Shown piece by piece: positions 43,966-55,600 of a stretch of 61,158 bases of DNA; the stretch's first letter is position 1, and the number at the start of each line of letters is the position of its first letter. Made by a program: the position numbers and the translations under genes. A model generated the notes under the pieces. It saw nothing but the letters and a program-made list of their open reading frames with translations, searched no databases and was not told the origin of the DNA. Origin of the DNA: Latilactobacillus graminis DSM 20719 (lineage in GTDB: Bacteria > Bacillota > Bacilli > Lactobacillales > Lactobacillaceae). The stretch spans positions 1-61,158 of the forward strand of contig NZ_AYZB01000021.1 in NCBI RefSeq assembly GCF_001436415.1, written 5' to 3'.

Positions 43966-44124
43966 TCGAGTTAGCGGGGATTGAACCCGCATGAACCAGT
44001 ATTAGTAACTAGCAGAGACTTATGCCTTCAAAAATAAGTCTTTGCCAATGACCAGAGAACCATTCGCTGTTCTTGGGAGGAATTTCAAATGGGCTGGCTC
44101 GTTTTACCATTAAACTATAACTCA
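43966..44124 (-). ncRNA. tRNA-like RNA with a ~110-nt replacement of the anticodon arm
   Basis: Read on the minus strand: 7-bp acceptor TGAGTTA (44118-44124) with TAACTCG (43967-43973), T8-A9, a 4-bp D arm GTTT-AATGGTA-AAAC with the loop GG, and a perfect T arm GCGGG-TTCAATC-CCCGC (43974-43990). In a tRNA about 23 nt should separate D and T arms; here there are 110. That insert forms CCAG/CTGG plus CCATT/AATGG (44052-44097), with a loop showing AATTCCTCCC, and AGACTTAT/ATAAGTCT. No CCA is encoded. A TTTGCCA/TGGCAAA hairpin and terminator follow. It is not a decodable tRNA. Possible identities: a regulatory RNA with tRNA mimicry, a tRNA with an insertion, or a tmRNA-like relic. Confidence 0.6.
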
Positions 44125-44139
44125 TTGGCGATGCTTTAG

Positions 44140-44171
44140 TTAGACGGATTCTTTAGGGAGGAATTGTCTAA
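44140..44171 (-). ncRNA. CU-rich-loop hairpin 2
   Basis: TTAGAC and GTCTAA arms enclose a loop that reads AATTCCTCCCTAAAGAA on the minus strand. Nearly the same loop occurs in the hairpins at 44052-44097 and 44309-44339. Confidence 0.45.
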
Positions 44172-44190
44172 TGAAAATCCATTTAATCTT

Positions 44191-44296
44191 GCTTTTCAAG
44201 GTAACTTTTTCCGCCTAACTACGCGAGGACAACGATCACCTTCGTCGCTCATTATCCTCGCTATGTTATGCTCAAAAGCTAACCACCTTGAAAAGC
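44191..44296 (-). repeat. Structured 106-nt palindromic repeat
   Basis: Perfect 12-bp terminal arms GCTTTTCAAGGT/ACCTTGAAAAGC close the element. On the minus strand it carries TTTTGAGCAT, TAGCGAGGATAATGAGCGAC, GTTGT, CTCGCGTAG and TTGAAAAGC, in the same order as the copy at 19859-19969. It lies between fusA's terminator and the tRNA-like RNA. Confidence 0.75.
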
Positions 44297-44308
44297 ATTT
44301 TTACTTTT

Positions 44309-44339
44309 TCAGATTATTTCTTGAGAGGAATTCATCTGA
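44309..44339 (-). ncRNA. CU-rich-loop hairpin 1
   Basis: TCAGAT and ATCTGA arms (minus strand) enclose a loop containing GAATTCCTCTCAAGAA. It is the most upstream of three hairpins with the same loop on this strand. On the plus strand the loop reads as a ribosome binding site before ATG, which is an alternative explanation. Confidence 0.4.
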
Positions 44340-44420
44340 TGTATACAGAATACCAACCAGTTATGAATTAAATATGAACTTTCATTTACGAAACTTTAAA
44401 ATCGTGTTTTGCGCACCAAA

Positions 44421-44449
44421 AAAGGACTCATCAAAATGACGAGTCCTTT
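44421..44449 (-). terminator. Terminator of the rpsL-rpsG-fusA operon
   Basis: AAAGGACTC-TC/GA-GAGTCCTTT stem, continued by TTTTTT on the minus strand, 32 bases after the fusA stop. Confidence 0.92.
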
Positions 44450-44481
44450 CCCAATTGAAACAATCCGTTAAGATTAGCGGC

Positions 44482-46569
44482 TTATTGGCCACCGTTCTTC
44501 TTGATGATTTCTTCTTGGATGCTCTTAGGAACAGCTGAATAATGATCAAATGTCATTGTAAACGTCCCACGGCCTTGTGTAGCTGAACGTAATGTTGTTG
44601 CATAACCGAACATTTCTGATAATGGCACCATTGCATTAACAAGTTGTGCATTACCACGTGCTTCCATCCCTTCAACGCGACCACGACGTGCAGTAACTTG
44701 ACCCATGATATCACCAAGATATTCTTCAGGGGCAATTACTTCAACTTTCATGATTGGTTCCAGAATTTCAGCGCCAGCTTGTTTAGCAGCATTCTTCAAT
44801 GCCATTGATGCAGCAATCTTAAATGCTGATTCATTTGAATCGACATCATGATAACTACCATCATATAACTTAGCTTTAACGTCGATCAATGGGTAACCAG
44901 CTAAGACACCGTTTGCCATTGATTCCTTTAAGCCTTGTTCAACTGATGGAATGTATTCACGGGGAACAACACCACCGACGATAGCGTCTTCGAATTCGAA
45001 GCCTTTACCTTCTTCATTAGGTGTAAATTCAACCCAAACATCACCATATTGTCCTTTACCACCGGATTGACGAACGAATTTACCTTGTGCAGATGCTTGT
45101 TTCGTGAATGTTTCACGATAAGCAACTTGCGGTTCACCAACTTTAGCAACCACTTTAAATTCACGTTTCATCCGGTCTACCATGATATCCAAATGTAATT
45201 CACCCATCCCAGAAATAAGTGTTTCACCGGTTTCAGGATTAGTTTCAGCCTTGAATGTAGGATCTTCTTCAGCAAGTTTTTGTAAAGCAAGATCTAACTT
45301 ATCACGGTCTTCTTTCGAATCTGGTTCAATCGAAACTTGAATAACTGGATCAGGGAATTCCATTGATTCCAAGATTAGTGGATGATCAACATCAGTTAAG
45401 GAATCACCAGTTGTCGTGTTCTTCAAACCGATTGCAGCAGCGATATCCCCTGAGAATACTTCGGGAATTTCATTACGGTGATTTGAATGCATCTGTAATA
45501 AACGACCAACACGTTCACGCTTATCTTTTGTAGCATTCAAGATATATGAACCAGATTGCAATGTACCCGTATAAACACGGAAGAATGTTAAACGACCAAC
45601 GAATGGGTCAGTAGCAATTTTAAATGCTAAACCAGCAAATGGTTTATCATCGCCGGCCATCAATTCAACTTCTGAATCATCAGCTGGGTTTTTAGCGTTA
45701 TATGGACGTACGTCTAACGGAGATGGTAGGTAATCCACAACGCCATCCATTAACATTTGAACACCTTTATTTTTGAAAGCTGAACCAGCGAAAACTGGGA
45801 AGAATTTCAAATCAATTGTTGCTTGACGAATAGCAGCTTTCAATTCTTCCTTAGTAATTTCTTCGCCTTCTAAATACTTGTTCATGATATCATCATCAAC
45901 ATCAGCAACCGCTTCAACTAAATCAGCGCGCCGTTTTGTAGCTTGTTCAAGATAATCAGCAGGTACATCAACTGTATCCCACTTAGCACCTAATTCATCT
46001 TCATCATAAATATCGGCTTGCATTTCAATCAAATCAATAACGCCTTCGAATTCATCTTCAGCGCCAATTGGCATTTGAACAGCATGTGCATTAGCTTGTA
46101 GCCGATCTTCCAATGTGGTCATTGAATAATCAAAATCCGCACCAAGTTTATCCATCTTGTTAACAAAGACAATCCGTGGCACACCATAAGTAGTTGCCTG
46201 ACGCCAAACATTTTCAGTTTGAGGTTCAACCCCTGATTGTGCATCTAGAACAGTGATGGCACCATCTAAAACACGCAGTGAACGTTCAACTTCAATTGTG
46301 AAATCAACGTGTCCAGGTGTATCAATGATATTAACTCGATTACCTTTCCATTCAGCGGTTGTAGCAGCTGATGTAATTGTAATCCCACGTTCTTGTTCTT
46401 GTTCCATCCAATCCATTTGCGAAGCCCCTTCATGGGTTTCACCGATTTTATGAATTTTACCAGTATAGTATAAGATACGTTCTGTGGTAGTTGTCTTACC
46501 AGCATCAATATGGGCCATGATACCGATATTACGCGTTTTGTCTAACGGAAATTCACGTTTATTTGCCAT
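44482..46569 (-). CDS. fusA: Elongation factor G
   Basis: Translocation GTPase of 695 residues. G1 [16 protein letters not shown]2/switch I RGITI, G3 DTPGHVDF and G4 NKMDKLGAD are complete, followed by domains II-V ending in [22 protein letters not shown]. Length and motifs are those of the main EF-G, not of the tetracycline-resistance paralogues. It is the third gene of the str operon; here no tuf follows. Confidence 0.99.
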   Translation of the reverse strand: MANKREFPLDKTRNIGIMAHIDAGKTTTTERILYYTGKIHKIGETHEGASQMDWMEQEQERGITITSAATTAEWKGNRVNIIDTPGHVDFTIEVERSLRVLDGAITVLDAQSGVEPQTENVWRQATTYGVPRIVFVNKMDKLGADFDYSMTTLEDRLQANAHAVQMPIGAEDEFEGVIDLIEMQADIYDEDELGAKWDTVDVPADYLEQATKRRADLVEAVADVDDDIMNKYLEGEEITKEELKAAIRQATIDLKFFPVFAGSAFKNKGVQMLMDGVVDYLPSPLDVRPYNAKNPADDSEVELMAGDDKPFAGLAFKIATDPFVGRLTFFRVYTGTLQSGSYILNATKDKRERVGRLLQMHSNHRNEIPEVFSGDIAAAIGLKNTTTGDSLTDVDHPLILESMEFPDPVIQVSIEPDSKEDRDKLDLALQKLAEEDPTFKAETNPETGETLISGMGELHLDIMVDRMKREFKVVAKVGEPQVAYRETFTKQASAQGKFVRQSGGKGQYGDVWVEFTPNEEGKGFEFEDAIVGGVVPREYIPSVEQGLKESMANGVLAGYPLIDVKAKLYDGSYHDVDSNESAFKIAASMALKNAAKQAGAEILEPIMKVEVIAPEEYLGDIMGQVTARRGRVEGMEARGNAQLVNAMVPLSEMFGYATTLRSATQGRGTFTMTFDHYSAVPKSIQEEIIKKNGGQ

Positions 46570-46660
46570 AAGTGAATATTACTCCTCTCGAATATTAAGC
46601 TATATACAACAAGAGGCCATTATATGATTTGAATACATATAACAGCCAACCTTGTTAATC

Positions 46661-47131
46661 TTACCAGCGATAATGTGCAAATGCGCGGTTGGCATCAGCC
46701 ATTTTGTGTGTATCTTCACGTTTTTTAACTGCAGCTCCCGTGTTATTGGCAGCATCCATGATTTCACGCGCAAGACGTTGATCCATAGTATGTTCCCCAC
46801 GTAAGCGAGCGTAGTTAACTAACCAACGCAACCCCAAAGTTGTCCGGCGTTCTGGACGAACTTCAATTGGCACTTGGTAGTTAGAGCCACCGATTCGGCG
46901 CGCTTTAACTTCAAGCACTGGCATGATGTTGTTCATAGCTTCTTCGAACACTTCTAATGGTTCATTACCAGTTTCTTCTTTAATAATATCAAATGCATCA
47001 TATAAGATTGATGACGCAGTACCACGTTTACCGTCAACCATTAAGCGGTTGATTAAGCGTGAAACCAATTTAGAATTGTACATTGGATCAGGTAAAACGT
47101 CACGTTTTGCAACATAGCCTTTTCTTGGCAT
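46661..47131 (-). CDS. rpsG: 30S ribosomal protein S7
   Basis: 156-residue protein that nucleates head assembly: [31 protein letters not shown] and [35 protein letters not shown] at 47131 has GAGGAGG upstream; the longer upstream frame includes that site. Confidence 0.98.
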   Translation of the reverse strand: MPRKGYVAKRDVLPDPMYNSKLVSRLINRLMVDGKRGTASSILYDAFDIIKEETGNEPLEVFEEAMNNIMPVLEVKARRIGGSNYQVPIEVRPERRTTLGLRWLVNYARLRGEHTMDQRLAREIMDAANNTGAAVKKREDTHKMADANRAFAHYRW

Positions 47132-47220
47132 CCTGATAACCTCCTCAAGATATTTAAGTCCTTGAAGTAACACACAGTGTCATTTAAACTTCAATCGACT
47201 TTTTCAAATTTTTTTGTGTG

Positions 47221-47634
47221 TTATTTTTTAGGTCTCTTAGTACCGTATTTAGAACGACTTTGCATACGACCGTCAACACCGGCTGTATCTAAAGCGCCAC
47301 GGATAACGTGATAACGTACCCCAGGTAAATCCTTAACACGGCCCCCACGGATAAGTACAACACTATGTTCTTGTAGGTTATGACCAATCCCAGGAATATA
47401 AGCTGTGACTTCGATTAAGTTAGATAAACGCACACGCGCATACTTCCGTAAAGCAGAGTTAGGCTTTTTAGGTGTCATTGTCCCGACACGCGTAGCAACC
47501 CCACGTTTTTGTGGTGCTGGATTATCTGTAGCTTTTTTCTTCATACTGTTGTAGCCAAAGTTTAATGCAGGTGCATCAGACTTTGAAGTTCTTGATTTAC
47601 GACCCTTACGTACCAATTGGTTAATTGTTGGCAT
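47221..47634 (-). CDS. rpsL: 30S ribosomal protein S12
   Basis: 137-residue decoding-center protein. The two loops linked to streptomycin response ([11 protein letters not shown] and [12 protein letters not shown]) carry the wild-type lysines. It starts the str operon, 47 bases ahead of rpsG, with GGAGGAACC as ribosome binding site and a long leader. Confidence 0.98.
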   Translation of the reverse strand: MPTINQLVRKGRKSRTSKSDAPALNFGYNSMKKKATDNPAPQKRGVATRVGTMTPKKPNSALRKYARVRLSNLIEVTAYIPGIGHNLQEHSVVLIRGGRVKDLPGVRYHVIRGALDTAGVDGRMQSRSKYGTKRPKK

Positions 47635-47806
47635 TTGAAGGTTCCTCCTTCCTTGATCTGAAAGTTATTTTTAAATTTTAAGTCCACACATCCAGGTGGT
47701 TCTTTTTTTACGATAAAAAAATGGCAACCTAAATTGCATGAATTGTAATGCATTTTTAGACGTCAGTCAGCATGTCTGAATATCAGAAAACTTCCGTAAA
47801 AAGCAC
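47635..47806 (-). ncRNA. Leader region of the str operon
   Basis: About 170 nt of untranslated RNA precede rpsL. Hairpins TCTGA-TAT-TCAGA (near 47780) and CCAC-N8-GTGG (near 47685-47700) are seen, separated by A/T-rich sequence. It is a possible feedback leader; the fold is not convincing enough to name. Confidence 0.35.
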
Positions 47807-47813
47807 AACTACT

Positions 47814-47842
47814 AGAATAGCATGCGTCTGATAGAAAGTCAA
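47814..47842 (-). promoter_or_regulatory. Promoter of the rpsL-rpsG-fusA operon
   Basis: Minus-strand -35 TTGACT (47837-47842), 17-nt spacer and extended -10 TGCTATTCT (47814-47822). Confidence 0.75.
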
Positions 47843-47916
47843 TGTGTTAAAAGTTAGTTTTTCAGAAAAAAAGCGCCCTTTTTCCCGCAATTTAATATAG
47901 TAAGGAGGACTGGCGC

Positions 47917-48603
47917 ATGTTACTTTATTTAACCATCTTTTATGCTGGCGCTTGCTGTGCATCATTTTTGTCAGTTTGCGCATGGCGCTTGCCACAAGGA
48001 CGTTCCATTGTTGCACCGCGTTCGCAATGCGACAATTGTCATCAACAACTCGCCTGGTTTGATTTACTACCGCTGATTAGTTACCTAATCTTACAAGGTA
48101 AGTGCCGCACATGTGGTAAATGGATTAATTTTTATTTTTGGGGTAGCGAATTCAGCGGCGGCTTATTAGCCTGCTTTTGTTGGAGCCATTCTTGGTCACT
48201 AGCAACAATCTATTTACTTGTGTTACTTTTTGAAATGAGTCTTGTCGATCTGTTCCACCGTATTCTCTATCCAATACCAATGCTGATTGCAATGGCGCCT
48301 CTTTTTTATCATTACTGGTCACAAAATTACTGGTTAAGCGCCTGTTTAACAGGGATTATTTTCTGCGCCTTCGCTAATTGGTCGGCCGGCTTTGGTTTAG
48401 GTGATGCAGAACTAATAAGCATTTTGACCCTTTGGTTGGGATTCGAGGCGATCCTACAAGTTTTGTTAGTTGCCTGTTTAAGCTGCTTATTGTTATATGG
48501 CATTCGCCGAACCTTATCAAAACCTTGTAATTATCAGATTCCATTTATTCCATATATTTTAGCTGGTGTCGTCATGCTATTAGGCCACGGTATTTGTCCA
48601 TAA
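47917..48603 (+). CDS. comC: Type 4 prepilin peptidase (competence)
   Basis: Membrane aspartic protease of 228 residues that cleaves and methylates pseudopilins of the DNA-uptake apparatus. The N-terminal cytosolic zinc loop has CDNCHQQLAWFDLLPLISYLILQGKCRTCG. The catalytic aspartates are in LVDLFHRILYP (about residue 112) and GFGLGDAELIS (about 168). Seven to eight membrane segments follow the normal pattern. ATG at 47917 follows GGAGG. It is divergent from rpsL and monocistronic; the other com genes are not in this window, so competence itself cannot be judged. Confidence 0.92.
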   Translation: MLLYLTIFYAGACCASFLSVCAWRLPQGRSIVAPRSQCDNCHQQLAWFDLLPLISYLILQGKCRTCGKWINFYFWGSEFSGGLLACFCWSHSWSLATIYLLVLLFEMSLVDLFHRILYPIPMLIAMAPLFYHYWSQNYWLSACLTGIIFCAFANWSAGFGLGDAELISILTLWLGFEAILQVLLVACLSCLLLYGIRRTLSKPCNYQIPFIPYILAGVVMLLGHGICP

Positions 48604-48943
48604 TACAAAAAGAAAGCCATATTACAGGCTTCCATTTAGTTAACTTTTAAACTTTTTCAGTTATTAACACTGATTCCACAAAAAATTTACTTCAAGCTGT
48701 GTTGATATTCAATCGCTGAAGCGACCGTTATTGCGTGTGGTCAATTGCCTTGATTGAAATACCGCATAATACAGTAATCTTAATTTTGCGCCGACGCATT
48801 ATAAATCCTGATTAGCTTCAAAATGAGGTAATCAATCGTTGTATGTTTTGAATCACCGTCGTATCACTGATCTTGCAATACCGAGTTATCAATCCTACTA
48901 AGGTCGTTAATCACAATTATTATCTCCCTAAAATTTAAGCATG
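48604..48943. other. Intergenic region, no gene recognised
   Basis: A weak AAGCC/GGCTT hairpin lies just after comC. The minus strand has GGGAGATAATAATT-GTG opening a 16-codon ORF (48860-48907 region) that stops early, and further short open fragments, as if an old gene decayed here. I cannot identify its family. Confidence 0.35.
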
Positions 48944-48973
48944 AAAAAGGAGCCCCCGCAGGGGCTCCTTTTT
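48944..48973 (-). terminator. Terminator of rpoBC
   Basis: AAAAAGGAGCCCC/GGGGCTCCTTTTT stem with CGC loop. Confidence 0.95.
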
Positions 48974-48994
48974 CAGTAACTTTAATGACCACGT

Positions 48995-51900
48995 CTATTC
49001 TTTTGTTTCTGCTTCTTTCATCTGCGCTTCAATATCACTGATTGAGTAAACATTCTCCGATACAGCACCGACTGTCTTAGGTTCCATATGACGATATTTC
49101 GCCATACCAGTACCAGCTGGGACAATCTTACCGATGATTACATTTTCTTTCAAACCAAGTAATGGATCACTCTTACCACGAATTGATGCATCCGTTAAGA
49201 CCCGCGTTGTTTCTTGGAATGATGCGGCTGATAAGAAACTATTTGTTTCCAATGATGCTTTAGTAATCCCAAGCAAGACAGGACGACATGTAGCTGGCAC
49301 CCCACCGCTAATTAATGTTTCGTGGTTACGATCCGTAAATTCGCTAATATCCATTAATGTACCAGGTAAGATTTCTGTATCACCTGGATCCATAACTCGA
49401 ACTTTACGCAACATTTGACGAACCATAACTTCAACGTGTTTATCGCCAATTTCAACCCCTTGCATGCGGTAAACCTTTTGAACTTCATGCAAGAGATAAT
49501 TTTCTGTTGATAAAACGTCACGTACTTTAATTAATTGTTTAGGATCGACAGAACCACCCGTTAACTTAGAACCGCGACGAACCATATCACCTTCGTTGAC
49601 GATGACGTTGGCTGTGTAAGGCACACTATATGAACGTGTATCTGTTTCACCTTGAACAGTGATCTCACGCGTATGTTCGGCAGGGTTTTCTTCCACCGCA
49701 ACAACTTCACCAGTTACTTCAGTGATGGTTGCAAGACCTTTAGGATTACGCGCTTCAAAAATTTCTTGGATCCGAGGTAAACCTTGTGTGATATCTTCAC
49801 CGCCGGCAACCCCACCGGTATGGAAGTTACGCATGGTTAATTGCGTACCAGGTTCACCGATTGATTGTGCCGCGACAGTTCCGACTGCTTCTCCAACTTC
49901 AACTTCTTCACCAGTAGCCATGTTACGACCGTAACATTTCTTGCAGACACCATGTTTTGTGTTACATGTGAAGACGGAGCGAATAGTAACTTCCTCGACA
50001 CCAGCATCAACAACTGCTTGAGCAAGCTGTTCATCCATTAATTGATTCCGTTGAACCATCACTTCACCTGTCGTTGGATTAACAACGGTCTTCATTGCAC
50101 ACCGCCCAACAAGACGATCATATAACGGTTCAATTAATTCATTACCTTCGCGAATTGAATGGATTAAAAGACCACGATCTGTCCCACAATCTTCTTCACG
50201 AATAATAACGTCTTGAGCAACATCCACCAAACGCCGCGTTAAGTACCCAGAATCGGCTGTCTTAAGTGCCGTATCAGTCATCCCTTTACGGGCACCATGA
50301 GTTGACATGAACATTTCCATAACAGAAAGGCCTTCACGGAAGTTTGATGTAACTGGAACTTCCATCATCCCACCATTTGGAGCAGCCATCAATCCACGCA
50401 TCCCGGCAAGTTGGGTAAAGTTAGAAATGTTCCCACGAGCACCAGAATCAGACATCATTGAAATTGGGTTGGTTGGATCAAACGCATCTGTGAGTCGTTG
50501 TTGAATATCATCTTTAGCATCGTTCCAGATTTCGATAACTCGTGCATGGCGTTCTTCATCTGTAATCAGACCACGTCGGAATTGTTTAGAAACCGTCGTA
50601 ACCTTCTTATGGGCTTCATCAACAATCTCTTGTTTTTCAGGTAATTGTGGCACGTCTGCAACCCCAACTGTTAAACCAGCATGGGTCGCTTGAACGTAAC
50701 CTAAGGTCTTCATATCATCCAATAAGTCAGATGTCCGTTGAACCTTATATACCTTGAAGACTTGCGCGATGATATCACTTAAGAAGCCTTTCTTAAATGG
50801 TAAGATCACTGGGGCACTTGAGAGGTAGTCATGAATATCTTCACCGTTGTCGATAAAGTATTTGTCTGGCACACCGTTCATCAAGTTATCGGTTGTCGGT
50901 TCATTCAAATATGGGAAGCCAGTTGGCATGATTTCGTTGAACATCACCTTACCAACACTCGTTACCATAATCTTGTGACGTTGTTCGTCAGGGAATGGGC
51001 GATTGTCCATATCTGCAATTGATAATCCAATCCGACTGTGTAAATGCACATGACCGGTTTGATAAGCCATTAAGACTTCGTTTGTATCTTTGAAGATCAT
51101 GCCTTCGCCAAGACTCCCTTTTTGTTCAAGTGTTAAGTAATAGTTTCCTAAAACAACATCTTGAGAAGGAGTAACAATTGGCTTACCATCTTTCGGTGCC
51201 AAAATATGATGTGCAGCAAGCATTAACATTCTTGCTTCTGCTTGTGCTTCATCAGATAAAGGTACATGAATTGCCATTTGATCCCCATCAAAATCGGCAT
51301 TATAAGCTTCACAAGCTAGCGGATGGAGACGAATTGATTTACCATCAACCAAGATTGGTTCAAATGCTTGAATTCCAAGTCGATGCAAAGTAGGTGCACG
51401 GTTCAATAGAACTGGGCGTTCCTTGATGACATCTTCTAAAACATCCCAAACATCATCATCTTGCCGATCAATTTTACGTTTAGCATTTTTGATGTTTGAA
51501 GCCATCTCGCGTTTCACTAATTCATGCATCACGAATGGTTTGAACAATTCAAGGGCCATTTCACGAGGTAAGCCACATTGATAGAACTTCAATGTTGGGC
51601 CAACATCGATAACGGAACGGCCAGAATAATCAACACGCTTACCAAGTAAGTTTTGCCGGAAGCGGCCTTGCTTTCCTTTCAACATATGCGAAAGAGACTT
51701 CAATGGGCGGTTACCAGGCCCAGTAACTGGACGACCACGACGACCATTATCAATCAAAGCATCGACGGCTTCTTGTAACATTCGCTTTTCATTTTGAACG
51801 ATAATACTTGGTGCCATCAAATCCAATAATCGTTTCAAACGGTTGTTGCGGTTGATTACCCGACGGTACAAATCATTTAGATCAGAAGTGGCAAATCGGC

Positions 51901-52639
51901 CACCTTCTAATTGAACCATTGGCCGTAAATCTGGTGGAATCACGGGAATCGCATCCATAACCATCCATTCAGGGTTATTCCCCGATTTACGGAAGGCATC
52001 TAAAATATCTAAACGCCGAATTGCGCGGGTTCTCTTTTGGCCTTGTGCCGACTTCAAATTTTCTTTTAATTCAGCAACTTCGCCTTCAAGATCGACATCA
52101 CGTAACAATTCTTTGATCGCTTCAGCGCCCATCTTAGCGTTGAAACGATTACCATATTCATCTAATTTTTCACGGTATTCACGTTCGGTCATCAATTGTT
52201 TTTTCTCAAGGGCGGTATCCCCTGGATCAATCACAACGTATGATGCGAAGTAAATAATTTCTTCCAAAGCACGTGGGCTCATGTCTAAGACAAGTCCCAT
52301 GCGGCTAGGAATTCCCTTAAAATACCAGATATGGGTTACTGGCGCTGCAAGTTCGATATGTCCCATGCGTTCACGACGCACTTTTGACCGTGTAACTTCC
52401 ACGCCACAACGATCACAGACAATTCCCTTATAACGAATTCGTTTATACTTACCGCAAGCACATTCCCAATCTTTTGTGGGTCCGAAGATTCGTTCATCAA
52501 AAAGGCCATCACGTTCAGGTTTTAAAGTACGGTAGTTGATTGTCTCCGGCTTTTTAACTTCACCATACGACCAACTACGAATTTTATCTGAAGATGCTAA
52601 ACCAATTTGCATACTTTCAAATTTATTGACATCTATCAA
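48995..52639 (-). CDS. rpoC: DNA-directed RNA polymerase subunit beta'
   Basis: 1214-residue catalytic subunit. The N-terminal zinc ribbon [20 protein letters not shown], the active-site metal motif [12 protein letters not shown] (about residue 447), the bridge-helix region and the second zinc cluster CGTDRG...[13 protein letters not shown] are intact. It lies 32 bases after rpoB with GAGGAGG at its start and is closed by a strong terminator. Confidence 0.99.
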   Translation of the reverse strand: MIDVNKFESMQIGLASSDKIRSWSYGEVKKPETINYRTLKPERDGLFDERIFGPTKDWECACGKYKRIRYKGIVCDRCGVEVTRSKVRRERMGHIELAAPVTHIWYFKGIPSRMGLVLDMSPRALEEIIYFASYVVIDPGDTALEKKQLMTEREYREKLDEYGNRFNAKMGAEAIKELLRDVDLEGEVAELKENLKSAQGQKRTRAIRRLDILDAFRKSGNNPEWMVMDAIPVIPPDLRPMVQLEGGRFATSDLNDLYRRVINRNNRLKRLLDLMAPSIIVQNEKRMLQEAVDALIDNGRRGRPVTGPGNRPLKSLSHMLKGKQGRFRQNLLGKRVDYSGRSVIDVGPTLKFYQCGLPREMALELFKPFVMHELVKREMASNIKNAKRKIDRQDDDVWDVLEDVIKERPVLLNRAPTLHRLGIQAFEPILVDGKSIRLHPLACEAYNADFDGDQMAIHVPLSDEAQAEARMLMLAAHHILAPKDGKPIVTPSQDVVLGNYYLTLEQKGSLGEGMIFKDTNEVLMAYQTGHVHLHSRIGLSIADMDNRPFPDEQRHKIMVTSVGKVMFNEIMPTGFPYLNEPTTDNLMNGVPDKYFIDNGEDIHDYLSSAPVILPFKKGFLSDIIAQVFKVYKVQRTSDLLDDMKTLGYVQATHAGLTVGVADVPQLPEKQEIVDEAHKKVTTVSKQFRRGLITDEERHARVIEIWNDAKDDIQQRLTDAFDPTNPISMMSDSGARGNISNFTQLAGMRGLMAAPNGGMMEVPVTSNFREGLSVMEMFMSTHGARKGMTDTALKTADSGYLTRRLVDVAQDVIIREEDCGTDRGLLIHSIREGNELIEPLYDRLVGRCAMKTVVNPTTGEVMVQRNQLMDEQLAQAVVDAGVEEVTIRSVFTCNTKHGVCKKCYGRNMATGEEVEVGEAVGTVAAQSIGEPGTQLTMRNFHTGGVAGGEDITQGLPRIQEIFEARNPKGLATITEVTGEVVAVEENPAEHTREITVQGETDTRSYSVPYTANVIVNEGDMVRRGSKLTGGSVDPKQLIKVRDVLSTENYLLHEVQKVYRMQGVEIGDKHVEVMVRQMLRKVRVMDPGDTEILPGTLMDISEFTDRNHETLISGGVPATCRPVLLGITKASLETNSFLSAASFQETTRVLTDASIRGKSDPLLGLKENVIIGKIVPAGTGMAKYRHMEPKTVGAVSENVYSISDIEAQMKEAETKE

Positions 52640-52671
52640 AGGGCCGACCTCCTCATAATTTATCGCACGTT

Positions 52672-55600
52672 TTATTCAGCAGAAGAATCTCCCGCCTCAA
52701 TATTTGCTGCTTGGGCTTTTTCAGCTGCTTCTTGTGCTTTTTTAACTTCTTGCTCTTTAGCATATTTCGACAGTGCATCGACGTTTTCAACATCATCATC
52801 GTCGTCCATATCACGTAGCTCAATTTCTTCGTGGTTAATATCGAGCACCTTCATGTCTAATCCCAATGATTGTAATTCTTTAACCAATACGCGGAATGAT
52901 TCCGGTACACCTGGTTTGGGAATTGGTTCACCCTTGACGATTGCTTCATATGTTTTGACACGTCCCACAACGTCATCTGACTTATAGGTTAAAATTTCTT
53001 GTAAGGTATAAGCAGCACCATAGGCTTCAAGAGCCCAAACTTCCATTTCACCAAATCGTTGACCACCAAATTGTGCTTTACCACCTAATGGTTGTTGTGT
53101 AACTAGTGAATATGGTCCGATTGAACGGGCATGAAGTTTATCATCGACCATGTGCGCTAATTTCATATAGTACATGACGCCAACTGAAACCCGTGTATCA
53201 AACGGTTCACCCGTCCGACCATCATATAGAATACTCTTACCATCTGAAGGCATATTGGCTTCACGAACAGCATCCCATAAATCTTTATCGCGGGCACCAT
53301 CAAAAACCGGTGACGCAACATGAATGCCTAAGTTTCTTGCTGCCATTCCGAGATGTAATTCAAGTACTTGACCGATGTTCATCCGCGAAGGAACCCCCAT
53401 CGGACTTAATAAAATATCAACTGGGGTACCATCTGGCATATACGGCATGTCTTCTTCAGGAACTACGATTGAAACTGTCCCTTTATTACCATGTCGTCCA
53501 GCCATCTTATCGCCAACTTGAATCTTACGCTTCTGAGTAATATAAACACGGACCATCATATTAACACCTGGTGATAATTCATCGCCAGCTTCGCGTGTAA
53601 AGATCTTAACGTTTTGGATAATCCCGCCACCACCATGTGGTACTTTCAATGATGTATCGCGAACTTCACGCGCTTTCTCACCGAAAATAGCATGTAATAG
53701 CCGTTCTTCAGCTGACAATTCAGTGACACCTTTTGGCGTTACTTTACCAACTAAAATATCACCATCTTTAACTTCAGCACCAATTCGCACGATCCCAAAT
53801 TCATCAAGATCTTTTAATGAATCTTCACCGACATTTGGAATTTCACGCGTGATTTCTTCAGGCCCAAGCTTAGTGTCACGAGCTTCCGATTCGTATTCTT
53901 CAATATGAATTGAAGTATATAGATCTTCTTTTACCAAACGTTCTGAAAGCACAATCGCATCTTCATAGTTATACATATTCCAAGTCATGAAAGCAATCAA
54001 TGGATTTTGGCCTAAGGCTAATTCACCTTTTTCCATAGCTGGTCCATCAGCAATGATTTCGTCAACATCAACGTGATCACCTTTAGCCACGATTGGTCGT
54101 TGGTTGTAGTTTTTACCAGCATTTGAACGTCGGAATTTCATTAATTCGTACTTATCTAACGTGCTGTCTTCACGACGAACGCGAATGACTTTTGCATCAA
54201 CATATTCAACTGTACCCGCATGCTGAGCTAATAAAGCAATCCCCGAATCGTGGGCTGCTTTATATTCCATCCCAGTCCCAACAAGTGGTGCATGTGGATC
54301 AACCAATGGTACCGCTTGACGTTGCATATTTGCACCCATCAAAGCCCGGTTTGAGTCATCATTTTCCAAGAAAGGAATGCAGGCCGTAGCGACAGCAACG
54401 ACTTGCTTAGGCGAAACATCCATGTAGTCTAACTTATCAATTGACGTCTCGATATTCTCGTCCTTATAACGTGCCAAGACTGTATCGTCAACGAATGATC
54501 CGTCATCGTTTAACGGTGAGTTGGCTTGCGCAATGACATAATTATCTTCTTCGTCAGCTGTTAAATAGTCGATCTTATCCGTAACATCATGAGTATCCCA
54601 ACTAACACGGCGATATGGTGTTTCGATGAAGCCATACCGGTTAACAACAGCGTAACTCGCCAAACTATTAATCAAACCGATATTAGGACCTTCCGGAGTT
54701 TCAATTGGGCACATCCGTCCATAATGGGTATAGTGAACATCTCGAACTTCATAACCGGCACGATCACGAGTCAAACCACCAGGTCCTAAAGCAGATAGAC
54801 GCCGTTTATGCGTCAATTCGCCAAGGGGATTGGTTTGATCCATAAATTGAGACAATTGTGATGAACCGAAGAATTCCTTAATTGAGGCCACAACTGGGCG
54901 AATGTTAATCAACTGTTGTGGTGTCACAGTGCTTGTGTCTTGGATTGACATCCGTTCACGAACTACCCGTTCCATCCGTGATAAACCAATTCGGAATTGG
55001 TTTTGTAACAGTTCACCGACTGAACGAATTCGACGATTTCCTAAATGATCAATGTCATCCGTTGAACCAAGGCCCTCTTGTAAGTTAAAGAAATAGTTCA
55101 TCGAAGCGATGATATCAGCAGGAATCACATGCTTAATTTTGGCATCAATATGGCCATTACCAATCAAATTGATTTCTTTATCAGGTGTTTTTTGTGAATA
55201 AACTTTAATGACTTGAAGGGTCATTGGCTCTGGTAAGACACCTTCATCGGATGGTTGATAAGTAACCGTCTTGAAGTCTTCTTGGTCTAAATAAGGTGCC
55301 AAAGCATCCATTACTTGACGATCAACAACCGTATCTTTAGCAGCGATCACTTCACCAGTATCTGGATCAGCCAATGTTTCAGCCAATGTTTGTCCTAATA
55401 AGCGCGTCTTCAAACTTAACTTTTTATTAATCTTGTAACGGCCAACGGCAGCTAAGTCATACCGTTTGGCATCGAAAAAGCGAGCATAAAGTAAAGAACG
55501 TGAGCTGTCAGCTGTCTTAGGTTCGCCTGGGCGCAATCTTTCATAGACATCCTTCAACGCTTCTTCAGTTCTTGATTCATCAGTATTCTTATGAATATCT

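Noticed and set aside
43966-44124. Ordinary tRNA or tmRNA
   Set aside because: D and T arms are 110 nt apart, no anticodon arm is found between them, and there is no tag ORF or tmRNA-type acceptor sequence.
44164-44439. 91-codon plus-strand frame between rsgA and fusA
   Set aside because: It begins with TTG inside a ribosome-binding-site-like word, overlaps the palindromic repeat and the fusA terminator, and its composition does not look like protein.
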